In this document: piece by piece, positions 33,084-43,572 of the stretch
Layout of the letters: every line of letters starts with the position of its first letter
How positions within the stretch are numbered: position 1 is the first letter of the stretch
Origin: Dyadobacter bucti
GTDB taxonomy: Bacteria; Bacteroidota; Bacteroidia; Cytophagales; Spirosomataceae
Direction of reading: 5' to 3'
Length of the DNA: 64,000 bases
Assembly (NCBI RefSeq): GCF_005869225.1
Contig: NZ_SWFP01000001.1
Coordinates: 186,001-250,000, forward strand
Made by a program: the position numbers and the translations under genes
Notes under the pieces: model-generated
What the model was told of the DNA's origin: nothing
What the model saw: only the letters and a program-made list of their open reading frames with translations
Database searches by the model: none

Positions 33084-34754
33084 TTATTTTTTCCGGAATT
33101 TAAGATTTTTGACCCGGCCCCCGGAAACGGTAAGGCCGGATATTTTTTGTTGCGCGTCCTTCATAAAAAGAATATTTCCTATTGAACTGGCAAACTGGTC
33201 CTGGCCGGTGGCGTCGGGAGTCAGCATTATGTTTCCATTCCGCATGTGGTGCATTGCCAACGTATCGCCCTTCAGTTTCACCTTGTACTCAGTGCCCAGT
33301 TCTTCGCTGTAATAGGTGCCTGCGTACTGGCTAAGCTGACTGGCCTTTGGAGACCAGGGTGTAATTCTCCTGGCAATAATATCCCTGTATTTCAAGGAAC
33401 TGAACGAACCGTCGGCATCTTTCACGAAAGTCGCAGACGCGCCGTACGCGGGTACCCATACCACCGAATCAGACTTGGCTTCTACAGGGAACTTCGGCTC
33501 GCCGGTGGCCTGTACCATCAGTTCGCTGTTTTCCCAGGTAAAAGTGGCAGCCCAGCCGGGGCCCAACTGATAAGTACCAAGGAGTTTGCTGGCAGCGCCA
33601 GGCTCCAGCTTAATCGTAGCCAAATCTTTTACATGATCTGCATGTCCTCCCTCCGATTTGAGTTTTTTACCCAAAAACTGGTCTGCAACTTGTGAGGCGT
33701 ATGCATCCGGATTAAAATCGCTCGAATTGCTGAGAATAATGACCGAGATTTTTTCATTGGGGTAATTGCGGATGATAGTCCTGTACCCGGCCCAGCCCCC
33801 CGTGTGCGAAATGGTTTTCAATGTGCGGTCCTGCCCTGTTGCCAGGCCATAGCCATAATGCACAGTCTCTCCGTTGTTGAGCTTGCCTTCTTCGAGCATT
33901 CTGAGATAAACCGGATTTTTTGCAGCAACCTCTTTGTCAAAATGGATCACCCACTTGGAAAGATCTTCCACGGAGGTGAATAATGAACTTGACCCATAGG
34001 CAGTTAATGCGCCGGGAGTTTTTACAAATTCTTTGTCACGGGCGCTGTAAGAGTAAGCCATGTTTTTGATCAGCCTTGTATAATCGTCCTGAAATTCAGA
34101 AGAATTCATGTTCAGCGGTTTGAAAATATTTGCCTCCGTCCAGGTCCTGAACGATTGCCCGCTGACTTTCTCCACGATGGCTGCCAGCAAATTGTAGCCG
34201 GTGTTGGAATAAGAATAGTGGTTGCCAGGGTCAAAATCGAGGTCCTTCTGGGCCCTGACCATATTCATGATATCATTAAAAGAAAAAACCTCGTCCCATC
34301 GCCAGCCCGCTATGTTCAGCGCTTCCGGCCAGTCCCGCAGTCCGCTGGTGTGATGTACCAGATGGCGGATCGTGATCTTCTTGCCAAAATCCGGAACATC
34401 GGGCAGATATTTGCGGACATCATCATCGAGCGAGATTTTTTTTTCTTCGACCAGCTTGGAAACCGCGAAACCGGCAAACTGTTTGGAAACCGACGCGATA
34501 TCAAAGATAGTGGCCGGCGTGACCGGGATATCGTATTCAAGATTGGCCATACCATACCCTTTTTCGAATATCACTTTACCATCCTTAACAACCGCCACCG
34601 CACAGCCCGGGCCGTCTTTACGATCGAATTCTTTAAAGACGGCATTCATTTCCGATTCACTGACGTCCGGCTTTTCTTCGGAAGATGAACAGCCGGCAAT
34701 CCAAAAAAGCATCAGCAAAACGACAAAAACGGGAAGTTGCAAAGGTTTCTTCAT
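33084..34754 (-). CDS. Serine hydrolase lipoprotein, beta-lactamase class C/DD-peptidase-like
   Basis: This 556-residue protein is a lipoprotein (IAGC at residues 19-22). It has S88-V-S-K91 as the SxxK motif, Y182-S-N184 as the YxN motif and an HTGG segment (ISHTGGWAGY) in the KTG position, giving a complete penicillin-binding protein-like active site. The C-terminal 170 residues are a beta-rich DUF3471-like extension. A role as an exported D-aminopeptidase or esterase is plausible; the substrate is unknown. Confidence 0.87.
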   Translation of the reverse strand: MKKPLQLPVFVVLLMLFWIAGCSSSEEKPDVSESEMNAVFKEFDRKDGPGCAVAVVKDGKVIFEKGYGMANLEYDIPVTPATIFDIASVSKQFAGFAVSKLVEEKKISLDDDVRKYLPDVPDFGKKITIRHLVHHTSGLRDWPEALNIAGWRWDEVFSFNDIMNMVRAQKDLDFDPGNHYSYSNTGYNLLAAIVEKVSGQSFRTWTEANIFKPLNMNSSEFQDDYTRLIKNMAYSYSARDKEFVKTPGALTAYGSSSLFTSVEDLSKWVIHFDKEVAAKNPVYLRMLEEGKLNNGETVHYGYGLATGQDRTLKTISHTGGWAGYRTIIRNYPNEKISVIILSNSSDFNPDAYASQVADQFLGKKLKSEGGHADHVKDLATIKLEPGAASKLLGTYQLGPGWAATFTWENSELMVQATGEPKFPVEAKSDSVVWVPAYGASATFVKDADGSFSSLKYRDIIARRITPWSPKASQLSQYAGTYYSEELGTEYKVKLKGDTLAMHHMRNGNIMLTPDATGQDQFASSIGNILFMKDAQQKISGLTVSGGRVKNLKFRKK

Positions 34755-34933
34755 GACGATTTCAAAAGGGATTGGTTTTGTGAAAGATTGAATGTGCCTA
34801 TCAAAGGTTGCACCGGAAAGCCTGCCTGTTCTGTAATACTTTAAAAACTGCCGTTTTCTAAAATATACTTTTTGAGGTTACAGGGTATTGTTCAGTACAA
34901 TACGTCTTTTTAAATCGGAATGCAGGAAAGTAA

Positions 34934-36157
<1,224 letters not shown>

Positions 36158-36197
36158 ATCTGACGCATACATTTATCACCTTGAACAAATTGAAAGA

Positions 36198-37913
36198 ATG
36201 TCGCATTTTAATATAGATTCCGTCAAAAAAAGAACTTTTGATGCAATCGTGGTGGGGACCGGGATCAGCGGCGGATGGGCTGCAAAAGAGCTGACGGATA
36301 AGGGATTAAAAACATTGATCCTGGAACGCGGCCGGGATGTGAAGCATATTGTCGACTATCCCACCGCCAACATGCAACCTTGGGAGTTTGAGCACCGTGG
36401 CCAGCCTTCGCTGGAAATCCGGCAGCAAAATCCTATCGCCAGCAAACATTACATTTTCAAGGAGGACGCCATGCATTTCGTGGTCAAAGACGCCCAACAC
36501 CCCTATGTACAAGACAAGCCTTTTGACTGGATGCGCGGGTACCAGGTAGGCGGAAGATCATTGCTATGGGCACGGCAAACGCAGCGGTGGTCGGACTATG
36601 ATTTTGATGGCCCGGCACGCGACGGCTTCGGCGTGGACTGGCCTATCCGGTACGCAGATATCGCTCCCTGGTACAGTTACGTGGAAAAGTTTGCGGGAAT
36701 TTCGGGAAACAAAGATGGTTTGCCTCAGCTTCCCGACGGCGAATTTCTCCCACCCCATGAAATGAGCTGCGTTGAAAAGCATTTCAGCCAGCAGACTGCC
36801 AAAAACTACAACAACACCCGCCCGATCATCATCGGGAGGGCTGCGCACATTACTGATCCGCAGCCGATACATACTGAACAGGGACGTGCCAAATGCCAAC
36901 ACCGGACTATGTGCCAGCGGGGTTGTCCGTTCGGCGGCTATTTCAGTACCAATTCGTCCACTTTGCCCTGGGCGGAAAAAACCGGGAACCTTACGTTGCA
37001 GCCCCATGCGGTTGTACATTCTGTGATTTTTGACGAAAAGAAAAACAAGGCGACCGGTGTGCGCGTAGTCGATGCGAATACGAAAGAAATGACTGAGTAT
37101 TACGCAAAGATCATTTTCATCAATGCGTCGGCGATCAACTCCAACCTGATCCTGCTGAACTCCACTTCAAACCGCTTTCCAAACGGTCTGGGCAATGATA
37201 GCGGCACGTTAGGAAAATATATCGGTTTCCACAATTACCGCGGAAGAGTGAGCGCAGAGTATGACGGCTTCCACGATTCCACCACAGATGGCAGGCGGCC
37301 CAATGGCTCCTACATTCCGCGTTTCCGGAATGTTTTCAAGCAGGAGACCGACTTTCTCCGTGGATATGCGGCTTCATTTTCTGCATCCAAAATGGGAAAC
37401 CCGATCAATGAGATCGGCGAATCGCTTAAAGAATCCCTTTTCGGCCCGGAAACCGCCGGATGGAGCATGGGCGCGCAGATGATGGGAGAAACCTTACCGA
37501 AAGAGACCAATTTTGTGCAGCTGGACAAACAACTGAAAGACGCCTGGGGAATTCCGCAACTGAGAATGCACGTCGATTTTGACGATAATGATAAAAAAAT
37601 GATCCAGGATTTTTATACGGAGCTTTCGGAAATGCTGGACAAGGCGGGTTTTACAAATATTAAAACTTCGGATACAATGCGTAATCCGGGCAGTGAAAAC
37701 CATGAAATGGGTGGTGTACGCATGGGTAAAGACCCAAAAACTTCGATGCTGAACAAATGGAACCAGCTGCACCACGTTCCCAATGTACTTGTGACCGACG
37801 GCGGATGCATGACCTCTACATCGACCCAAAATCCGTCGCTGACCTACATGGCGCTCACGGCAAGGGCAGTGGACCATGCTGTTGGTGAGATGAAAAAAGG
37901 TAACCTGAAATGA
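36198..37913 (+). CDS. GMC family FAD-dependent oxidoreductase
   Basis: The 571-residue protein has the FAD-binding Rossmann motif G20-T-G-I-S-G25 near the N-terminus and a second FAD region with YQVGGRSLLWARQ. A Cys-containing segment CQHRTMCQRGCPFGG lies in the middle. The GMC C-terminal domain has NPGSENHEMGGVRMG and NPSLTYMALTARAVDHA with the expected active-site His and Asn. It has no obvious signal peptide. It oxidises an alcohol group, probably of a sugar. Confidence 0.88.
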   Translation: MSHFNIDSVKKRTFDAIVVGTGISGGWAAKELTDKGLKTLILERGRDVKHIVDYPTANMQPWEFEHRGQPSLEIRQQNPIASKHYIFKEDAMHFVVKDAQHPYVQDKPFDWMRGYQVGGRSLLWARQTQRWSDYDFDGPARDGFGVDWPIRYADIAPWYSYVEKFAGISGNKDGLPQLPDGEFLPPHEMSCVEKHFSQQTAKNYNNTRPIIIGRAAHITDPQPIHTEQGRAKCQHRTMCQRGCPFGGYFSTNSSTLPWAEKTGNLTLQPHAVVHSVIFDEKKNKATGVRVVDANTKEMTEYYAKIIFINASAINSNLILLNSTSNRFPNGLGNDSGTLGKYIGFHNYRGRVSAEYDGFHDSTTDGRRPNGSYIPRFRNVFKQETDFLRGYAASFSASKMGNPINEIGESLKESLFGPETAGWSMGAQMMGETLPKETNFVQLDKQLKDAWGIPQLRMHVDFDDNDKKMIQDFYTELSEMLDKAGFTNIKTSDTMRNPGSENHEMGGVRMGKDPKTSMLNKWNQLHHVPNVLVTDGGCMTSTSTQNPSLTYMALTARAVDHAVGEMKKGNLK

Positions 37914-37961
37914 TATCAATCGGAACTGCCTTATCTTTGGCCCTCGACTTTATAAAATTCA

Positions 37962-38153
37962 ATGGCTAGTACACAGAAATTTTTCGACGGCACGCGCGTC
38001 AGGATCAAAGGCAGTTCACAGGTTTGGAAGATTTTGAGCCATGAGTCCATACAAAAAGGATCCATGGTCAAAATTACAGGTAAAGTAAAATGCAGGAATG
38101 AAGAAACGGGCGAAGTGAAGTTCTGCAATGAAAAAAACTGTGAAATAGCTTAA
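37962..38153 (+). CDS. Hypothetical small basic protein, 63 residues
   Basis: A Lys-rich beta-type protein with a short SH3-like outline (GTRVRIKGSSQVWKI, SMVKITGKVKCRN) and four Cys/Asn-rich positions in the C-terminal half. No family is recognised. It converges with the KTSC gene, with 9 bases between stops. Confidence 0.5.
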   Translation: MASTQKFFDGTRVRIKGSSQVWKILSHESIQKGSMVKITGKVKCRNEETGEVKFCNEKNCEIA

Positions 38154-38162
38154 AACATCCTG

Positions 38163-38366
38163 CTAGCGAAGGCTGACTTTTTCAAACTCATAGTTTGTTT
38201 TGATATGCCTGTTCAGAAATGTCCCCTTGGAGCCCGAAGCCTTCATCGCTTCGTACACCTCCGGCGGGACATTTTTGTAATCATAAACCATGCCCGAAAC
38301 ATACACGATCCTCAACACCTCCGACTCCGGATCATACTGCATTTTTGATACGACAGATGATGGCAT
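38163..38366 (-). CDS. KTSC domain protein
   Basis: I chose the ATG at 38366 because the 67-residue product then consists exactly of a KTSC domain: SSVVSKMQYD at the start, LRIVYVSGMVYDYKNVPPEVYEAM in the middle and SKGTFLNRHIKTNYEFEKV at the end. A longer frame to 38651 adds residues of no family resemblance that overlap the dps region. KTSC is a small RNA- or lysyl-tRNA-synthetase-related domain of unclear role. Confidence 0.8.
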   Translation of the reverse strand: MPSSVVSKMQYDPESEVLRIVYVSGMVYDYKNVPPEVYEAMKASGSKGTFLNRHIKTNYEFEKVSLR

Positions 38367-38501
38367 AAGGCAGTTCTTCTTTTTATGATTGTGATCAATT
38401 ATTATGCCTAAAAACCTAGGGTGTAGAGCTGGAAACCTTGTTTCCTGGTATGATTTTGGTACCTTGTCCTTCAAATATACCATTAAAAAATATTTGCTAT
38501 T

Positions 38502-38981
38502 ATGGACGCAAAAGCAATCAGCCTCAAAGAAAAAGACGTAAAACCTGTTGTTGACCTTCTTAATGATTATCTGGCCAATTACCATATTCATTATCAAAAA
38601 CTGAGAGGCTGCCACTGGAATATCAAAGGACAGAACTTTTTTACGCTGCACGTCAAATTCGAAGAATTATATACCAATGCCCAGTTGACCATAGATGAGA
38701 TCGCTGAACGTGTACTGACCCTGGGCAAGCCGCCGCACAGCCGCTTTCAGGATTACATCAACGAATCGACTATCAAAGAAATAGATACCATCGGCCTGAA
38801 AGACCTTGATATGGTTGACGCCATCCTGGATGATATGTCAAAGCTGATCGAACTGGAGAGAAACCTGCTCGAAGCGACGGAAACGGCCGGCGACGACGGG
38901 TCCAATGATATGGTCAACCGGTTTATGCAGTTCAAAGAAAAAAATACCTGGATGCTGCGTTCTTTTGCAGGAAAAAAATAG
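38502..38981 (+). CDS. dps: Dps family ferroxidase/DNA-protection protein
   Basis: The 159-residue protein has the Dps four-helix signature: YHIHYQKLRGCHWNIKGQNFFTLHVKFEELY, here quoted only in outline, with the dinuclear iron-site residues His (CHWNIKG), His-Glu (HVKFEELY) and an Asp (LTIDEIAERV). It forms a dodecamer that oxidises and stores iron and shields DNA during oxidative stress. A hairpin-T-run at 39029-39072 may end its transcript. Confidence 0.9.
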   Translation: MDAKAISLKEKDVKPVVDLLNDYLANYHIHYQKLRGCHWNIKGQNFFTLHVKFEELYTNAQLTIDEIAERVLTLGKPPHSRFQDYINESTIKEIDTIGLKDLDMVDAILDDMSKLIELERNLLEATETAGDDGSNDMVNRFMQFKEKNTWMLRSFAGKK

Positions 38982-38991
38982 ATTAGTAAGA

Positions 38992-39548
38992 GCTGCCACG
39001 CATCCCGAAAATAAATTCACAGTGTTTGTGCGCTGTACCTTCCCACCCGGAGGTGCAGCGCATTTTTGTTTTTGTATTAAAAAACTCCTGGACACTCAGT
39101 AAAAGAATCCCGAAGGGATGTAATGATTCCAGAAAAACGATGTTGGACCCAGCGCTGTTAGCCCTGAAAGGGTGACATCCTGCAAACAATGCCACCCCGC
39201 GCGGGGTTTCCCGTCATATTGTTGTGTTCGTGTTACAATAATGTCAGCCCTTCGGGCTTGGATAGATCATTACACGCTGCCACGCATCCCCGAAAATAAA
39301 ATCACAGTGTTTGTGCGCTGTACCTTTCCAACCGGAGGTGCAGCGCATTTTTCGTTTTTGTATTAAAAAACTCCTGGAAACTCAGTAACAGAATCCCGAA
39401 GGGATGTCATGATTCTAAAAAAACGATATTGAACCCAACGCGATTAACCCTGAAAGGGTGACATTCTGCAAACTATGCCACCCAGCGCGGGGTTTCCAGT
39501 CATATTGCTGTGTTCGTGTTACAATAATGTCAGCCCTTCGGGCTTTGA
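38992..39548. repeat. Tandem duplication of a hairpin-rich repeat (two copies, about 284 bases)
   Basis: The first copy spans 38992-39275 and the second 39276-39548, about 90% identical by eye. Each has five small inverted repeats in the same order: a long TGCGCTGTACCT/AGGTGCAGCGCA stem, TCCCGAAGGGA, CCCTGAAAGGG, ACCCCGCGCGGGGT (39194-39207 in copy 1, one base changed in copy 2) and GCCCTTCGGGC. Short frames inside it are not genes. It fills the gap between dps and the P450 gene. Confidence 0.85.
39029..39072 (+). terminator. Hairpin with T run inside the first repeat copy, possible dps terminator
   Basis: TGCGCTGTACCT (39029-39040) pairs with AGGTGCAGCGCA (39051-39062) with one mismatch around a 10-base loop, followed by TTTTTGTTTTT. 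It lies 47 bases after the dps stop. The same structure repeats in copy 2. Confidence 0.5.
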
Positions 39549-39641
39549 TTCTCTCAATGCTAGTCCGCTATTTTCTTCGTTCGATTTCTATTTAAACGAC
39601 CTTATGGTTTACTTGCATTAAATCTCACCATTTTCACGAAC

Positions 39642-40967
39642 ATGCGCGACATTCCTTCCTTCAAGATTGGAAAATTCAACCTGCTGAGTCCTTTCAAGTT
39701 TGCCGGGGATCCATTGCGGTTTTTGCATGAAGGGTTTGAAACCTGCGGTGATACTTTCAAACTGAAACTTTTCAGGGAATTCACGGTGAGCCGGGACCCG
39801 GCTTTTTTCAGACATGTTCTGCAGCAAAACAACAGGAATTACAAAAAAGGGAATTCATCGAAAATGCTGCGTCCTGTACTCGGCAACGGGCTGGTAACCA
39901 GTGACGGGGATTTTTGGTTGCGTCAGCGTCGGCTGGTTCAGCCGGCCTTCCATCGCGAAAGATTGCAGGAGTTGTTTTTGACAATGGGCCAATTGACCCG
40001 CCGGTTTCTGGATGAAATGGAGCAGTTCCGGGGCAAAAGTGCTGTCGATATTGATGCCAAAATGATGGGCATTACGTCCGATATCGCTCTCAAAACGCTG
40101 TTCGGAAATATGACCCATGAAGACAAAGCCCAAATATATCAGCAAGTCAGCAGGACGCAGAAATACCTTGTTACCCGTGTGCGCCGCCCCTATCGGATTC
40201 CGTTGATGGCTGTAAATGGTGAAAACCGGCGTTTTCAAACTGATCTGGCTTATTTTAACAAATTGGTTTTTGATTTTATACACCAAAGGCGAGTTTCTGG
40301 TGAGCAGCCCAACGATCTTTTACAGCTGCTTCTGGACAGTACCGACGAGCTGACCGGCGAACAAATGAACGATCAGCAGATCCGCGATGAAGCCATTACC
40401 ATGTTCGCCGCAGGTCACGAAACTTCTGCGACCGGGCTAAGCTGGCTCTTGCTGGAACTGGCGAGCCAACCTGATATGGTATCAAAAATCCGGCGGGAAA
40501 GTGAGATTTTTGATACAGTCCCTTCGTTTGAGCACTTGATGCAAATGCCTTACACCCGGGAGGTTGTGGAAGAAGGGCTGCGGCTCTACCCGCCCGCCTG
40601 GACCATGACGCGGGAAGCCATCGACGAGGATGAGATTGAAGGTTTACGGGTGCCAAAAGGAATGTCTATGTTTTTATCCGTTTTTGAATTGCATCGTAAT
40701 CCCAATATATGGGAGAATCCCCTGGCGTTTGACCCGGACAACTTCAGTCCCGAGAAAGCGAAAACGCGTACAAAATTCGGTTATCTGCCTTTTGGAGCTG
40801 GCCCCAGGGTATGCATCGGTCAGCAGTTCGCAATGATGGAGATGCAGCTGATACTGGCAGCTCTGCTGAAAAGGTTTACGTTCGAGGTTGACCCGGCGCA
40901 TCATGTGAGGCTGCATCCGCAGATAGTACTAAAATCTAACAATGGCATCAAATTGTATATCAGATAA
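39642..40967 (+). CDS. Cytochrome P450
   Basis: The 441-residue protein has the P450 landmarks in order: the I-helix AGHETSATG, EEGLRLYPPAW carrying the E-x-x-R pair, and the heme loop FGAGPRVCIGQQFAMME with C391 as the heme ligand. It resembles the CYP102/fatty-acid-type clade by its bacterial length and heme loop, but the substrate is unknown. No signal or membrane anchor is evident. No ferredoxin gene is nearby. The Na+/H+ antiporter gene begins 24 bases downstream. Confidence 0.9.
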   Translation: MRDIPSFKIGKFNLLSPFKFAGDPLRFLHEGFETCGDTFKLKLFREFTVSRDPAFFRHVLQQNNRNYKKGNSSKMLRPVLGNGLVTSDGDFWLRQRRLVQPAFHRERLQELFLTMGQLTRRFLDEMEQFRGKSAVDIDAKMMGITSDIALKTLFGNMTHEDKAQIYQQVSRTQKYLVTRVRRPYRIPLMAVNGENRRFQTDLAYFNKLVFDFIHQRRVSGEQPNDLLQLLLDSTDELTGEQMNDQQIRDEAITMFAAGHETSATGLSWLLLELASQPDMVSKIRRESEIFDTVPSFEHLMQMPYTREVVEEGLRLYPPAWTMTREAIDEDEIEGLRVPKGMSMFLSVFELHRNPNIWENPLAFDPDNFSPEKAKTRTKFGYLPFGAGPRVCIGQQFAMMEMQLILAALLKRFTFEVDPAHHVRLHPQIVLKSNNGIKLYIR

Positions 40968-40990
40968 TTACCAGTCCCGAAACATCCTTT

Positions 40991-42604
40991 ATGCATCATT
41001 CTGTTATCCTGTATTTGTCTCTGATCATTGTTATTTTATTCCTGGTGATGCTCGCTCAGCGGATCAGGATCTCCTATCCTATCATCCTGGTGATCGGCGG
41101 TCTTGCGCTGAGCTTCGTCCCCGGTCTTCCTTCCGTTTCCATTGACCCTGAATTGATCTTCCTGATCTTTTTGCCTCCTCTTTTGTACGAGGCAGCCTGG
41201 CAGACATCCTGGAAAGACTTCTATAAATGGCGCAGGGTAATCGGGTCCTTCGCTTTTATCATTGTGATCCTTACATCCTGCGTAATCGCCTATGTGTCCA
41301 GCTCAATAATCCCCGGCTTTACCTTGCCACTGGGTTTTCTGCTCGGCGGTATTATCTCGCCGCCCGATGCCGTGGCAGCGACATCCATCCTCAAAGATGT
41401 GAAAGTACCCAAACGGCTGGTCACCATTCTTGAAGGCGAAAGTTTGCTCAATGATGCCTCCAGCCTTATTGTGTTCCGGTTTGCAGTCGCTGCCGTGACC
41501 ACCGGCACATTTGCTTTTTCCGATGCCGTCGGTAGTTTTTTTCTGGTGATCACAATGGGTGTGGTTACCGGGCTCGCCATTGCACTGATCTTTTATGCAA
41601 TTCATCGCTGGTTTCCCACTACACCAAGTATTGACACCATTCTTACTTTGGTTGCTCCGTATACTATGTACATCGCGGCAGAACAATTTCATTTTTCGGG
41701 TGTGATAGCCGTAGTGACCGGCGGACTTTTTCTCTCCTACCATAGACAAAATATCCTCAGCCACCTTAGCAGGATACAGGGTGTAAATGTCTGGGCGACG
41801 GTCGGTTTTGTTTTTAACGGACTGGTTTTCATGCTGATCGGGCTGGAACTGCCGGTTATCGTCGACCAGCTGGGCGACAATTCACTATTTGACGCAATCA
41901 AATACGGTCTGATCATCTCACTGGTGGTTATTGTGACGAGGATCGCGAGTACACTGGGCGCGTCCCTTTTTACAGTGGTGATCAGCAACGTAATTACCAC
42001 GGCCGACAGTCGTCCGGGTTGGCGGATGCCACTGGTATTTGGGTGGACGGGCATGCGGGGTGTGGTCTCCCTGGCGTCGGCGTTATCCATTCCGCTCATG
42101 CTGGACAATGGCCAGGCATTTCCGCAGCGCAATCTTATCCTGTTCATCACATTTGTGGTCATACTCGTCACCCTTGTTTTTCAGGGGCTTACCTTACCAA
42201 TGGTGATCAAATGGATGAAGCTTGCAGAAAGGGATTACACTGTTTCTCACCCGGAACAGGACGTCATGATCCGCCGGAAACTCGCGGATGAATCATTGAA
42301 GCTGATTGATACAAAATATAAAGATGAAGTATCCAGAAACGAACTGCTGCAAAGTCTGAAGTTCAAGCTGGAAAGTGATATCGGTTTCCTAAATCACGTT
42401 CAGGAACCGGACATTGTCGATTCAGGTGTAAAGTATGTTGAAAAATATCAGGCTATAACCAAAGAAATGCTCGACAACAAGCGGGCCTTGCTGCACAAAT
42501 TCAATAAAAAGGAAATGTTTGATGAAGAGCTGATCCGCACGCATCTGGCTCTGCTGGATCTGGAAGAGGAAAAAATCCGGCAGCAATTTTTACATTACGA
42601 ATAA
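40991..42604 (+). CDS. Na+/H+ antiporter (CPA1 family)
   Basis: A 537-residue inner-membrane protein with about 12 helices and a roughly 100-residue cytoplasmic C-terminal tail rich in Lys and Glu. SPPDAVAATSILKDVKVPKRL and EGESLLNDASSLIVFR carry the membrane-embedded Asp pair typical of CPA1 antiporters, and GWTGMRGVVSLASALSIP is the conserved late region. It exchanges Na+ (or K+) for protons and sets cytoplasmic pH. It probably shares a transcript with the P450 gene. Confidence 0.9.
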   Translation: MHHSVILYLSLIIVILFLVMLAQRIRISYPIILVIGGLALSFVPGLPSVSIDPELIFLIFLPPLLYEAAWQTSWKDFYKWRRVIGSFAFIIVILTSCVIAYVSSSIIPGFTLPLGFLLGGIISPPDAVAATSILKDVKVPKRLVTILEGESLLNDASSLIVFRFAVAAVTTGTFAFSDAVGSFFLVITMGVVTGLAIALIFYAIHRWFPTTPSIDTILTLVAPYTMYIAAEQFHFSGVIAVVTGGLFLSYHRQNILSHLSRIQGVNVWATVGFVFNGLVFMLIGLELPVIVDQLGDNSLFDAIKYGLIISLVVIVTRIASTLGASLFTVVISNVITTADSRPGWRMPLVFGWTGMRGVVSLASALSIPLMLDNGQAFPQRNLILFITFVVILVTLVFQGLTLPMVIKWMKLAERDYTVSHPEQDVMIRRKLADESLKLIDTKYKDEVSRNELLQSLKFKLESDIGFLNHVQEPDIVDSGVKYVEKYQAITKEMLDNKRALLHKFNKKEMFDEELIRTHLALLDLEEEKIRQQFLHYE

Positions 42605-42618
42605 AAAGAAAATACCCT

Positions 42619-43572
42619 TTACCCCAGTCCGGAACTATGAACCGGATATACTGCGGCGCTCATTTTCTTGTCCGGCGATCCTTTTTCAAAGAAAAAATCA
42701 AGGCGCCCCAGGTTAATGCCCGCAAAACCAACCTGATTCACGACGGTTACTTTACCATCGAGGTTCATGATATTTTCTGGAAGTTTCATAAACGTGTGGG
42801 TATGCCCGCCGATGATCAGATCAATATGCCTTGTGGATTGGGCAAGTACAACGTCCGAAACCTTGTTTTCGCGATATTTGTAACCCAGGTGGGAAAGGCA
42901 GACCACCAGATCGCAATGGTGTTCGTTTTTTAATAAAACAGCCATTTCGTTGGCCTTGGATACAGGATCGAGATAAACTGTGTCTCCATAATTTTTCTTA
43001 TTGACCAGTCCGTCCAGCTCAATTCCCAGCCCGAAAACGCCTACTTTGATCCCCTGTTTTTTAAAAATCTTATAAGGCTGCGTTTTGCCTTTTAATTCAG
43101 TATTATTAAAATCGTAATTGGCAATGAGAAAAGGGAAATTTGCATGGGGCATTTGTCTTAGAAAACCTGCGACACCATTGTCAAAATCATGGTTGCCCAG
43201 CGTTCCGGCGTCATAGCCCATATCGCTCATGAGCCTCATTTCCACTTCTCCTCCGTATAAATTAAAATAGGGAGTTCCCTGAAAAATATCCCCTGCATCA
43301 AACAAAAGCACATTTGGTTGCTCTGCCCTGATCTTTTTGATCAATGCGGCCCGCCTGGCAACACCGCCCATACCCTGGTTCCGGGAACCGTCCATCGGAA
43401 AAGGCTCGACGCGGCTGTGTACGTCATTGGTACGTAAAATCGTCAGCTGAACGACAGAATCCCCCGCGAAAGCCGAAAACGGTGTAGTACTCCATGCAAA
43501 AGCCGCCGCCGCTCCGGCGCCGCGTTTAAGAAAACCTCTGCGGTCAGTCTTTAACAATGACAATTCTTCCAT
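42619..43572 (-). CDS. Calcineurin-like metallophosphatase half of a split 5'-nucleotidase
   Basis: The 317-residue protein starts with a twin-arginine signal (DRRGFLKRG, then an Ala-rich hydrophobic stretch) and contains the metallophosphoesterase motifs TNDVHSR, FDAGDIFQG, LGNHDFDNG and GGHTHTF in order. It matches the N-terminal catalytic domain of UshA-type 5'-nucleotidases but stops where the C-terminal substrate-binding domain should follow. That domain is encoded by the upstream gene, which overlaps this start by 29 bases. Products would be periplasmic phosphate and nucleosides. Confidence 0.88.
   Translation of the reverse strand: MEELSLLKTDRRGFLKRGAGAAAAFAWSTTPFSAFAGDSVVQLTILRTNDVHSRVEPFPMDGSRNQGMGGVARRAALIKKIRAEQPNVLLFDAGDIFQGTPYFNLYGGEVEMRLMSDMGYDAGTLGNHDFDNGVAGFLRQMPHANFPFLIANYDFNNTELKGKTQPYKIFKKQGIKVGVFGLGIELDGLVNKKNYGDTVYLDPVSKANEMAVLLKNEHHCDLVVCLSHLGYKYRENKVSDVVLAQSTRHIDLIIGGHTHTFMKLPENIMNLDGKVTVVNQVGFAGINLGRLDFFFEKGSPDKKMSAAVYPVHSSGLG

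Noticed and set aside
38367..38651. N-terminal extension of the KTSC gene to 38651
   Set aside because: The extra 95 residues show no family resemblance and overlap the dps leader and start; the domain begins at the ATG at 38366.
38983..39366. Several short frames in the repeat between dps and the P450 gene
   Set aside because: They are translations of the two repeat copies and differ between copies in ways that do not respect codons.
38992..39548. Repeat considered as a CRISPR array
   Set aside because: Only two long copies, no short spacers and no cas genes nearby.
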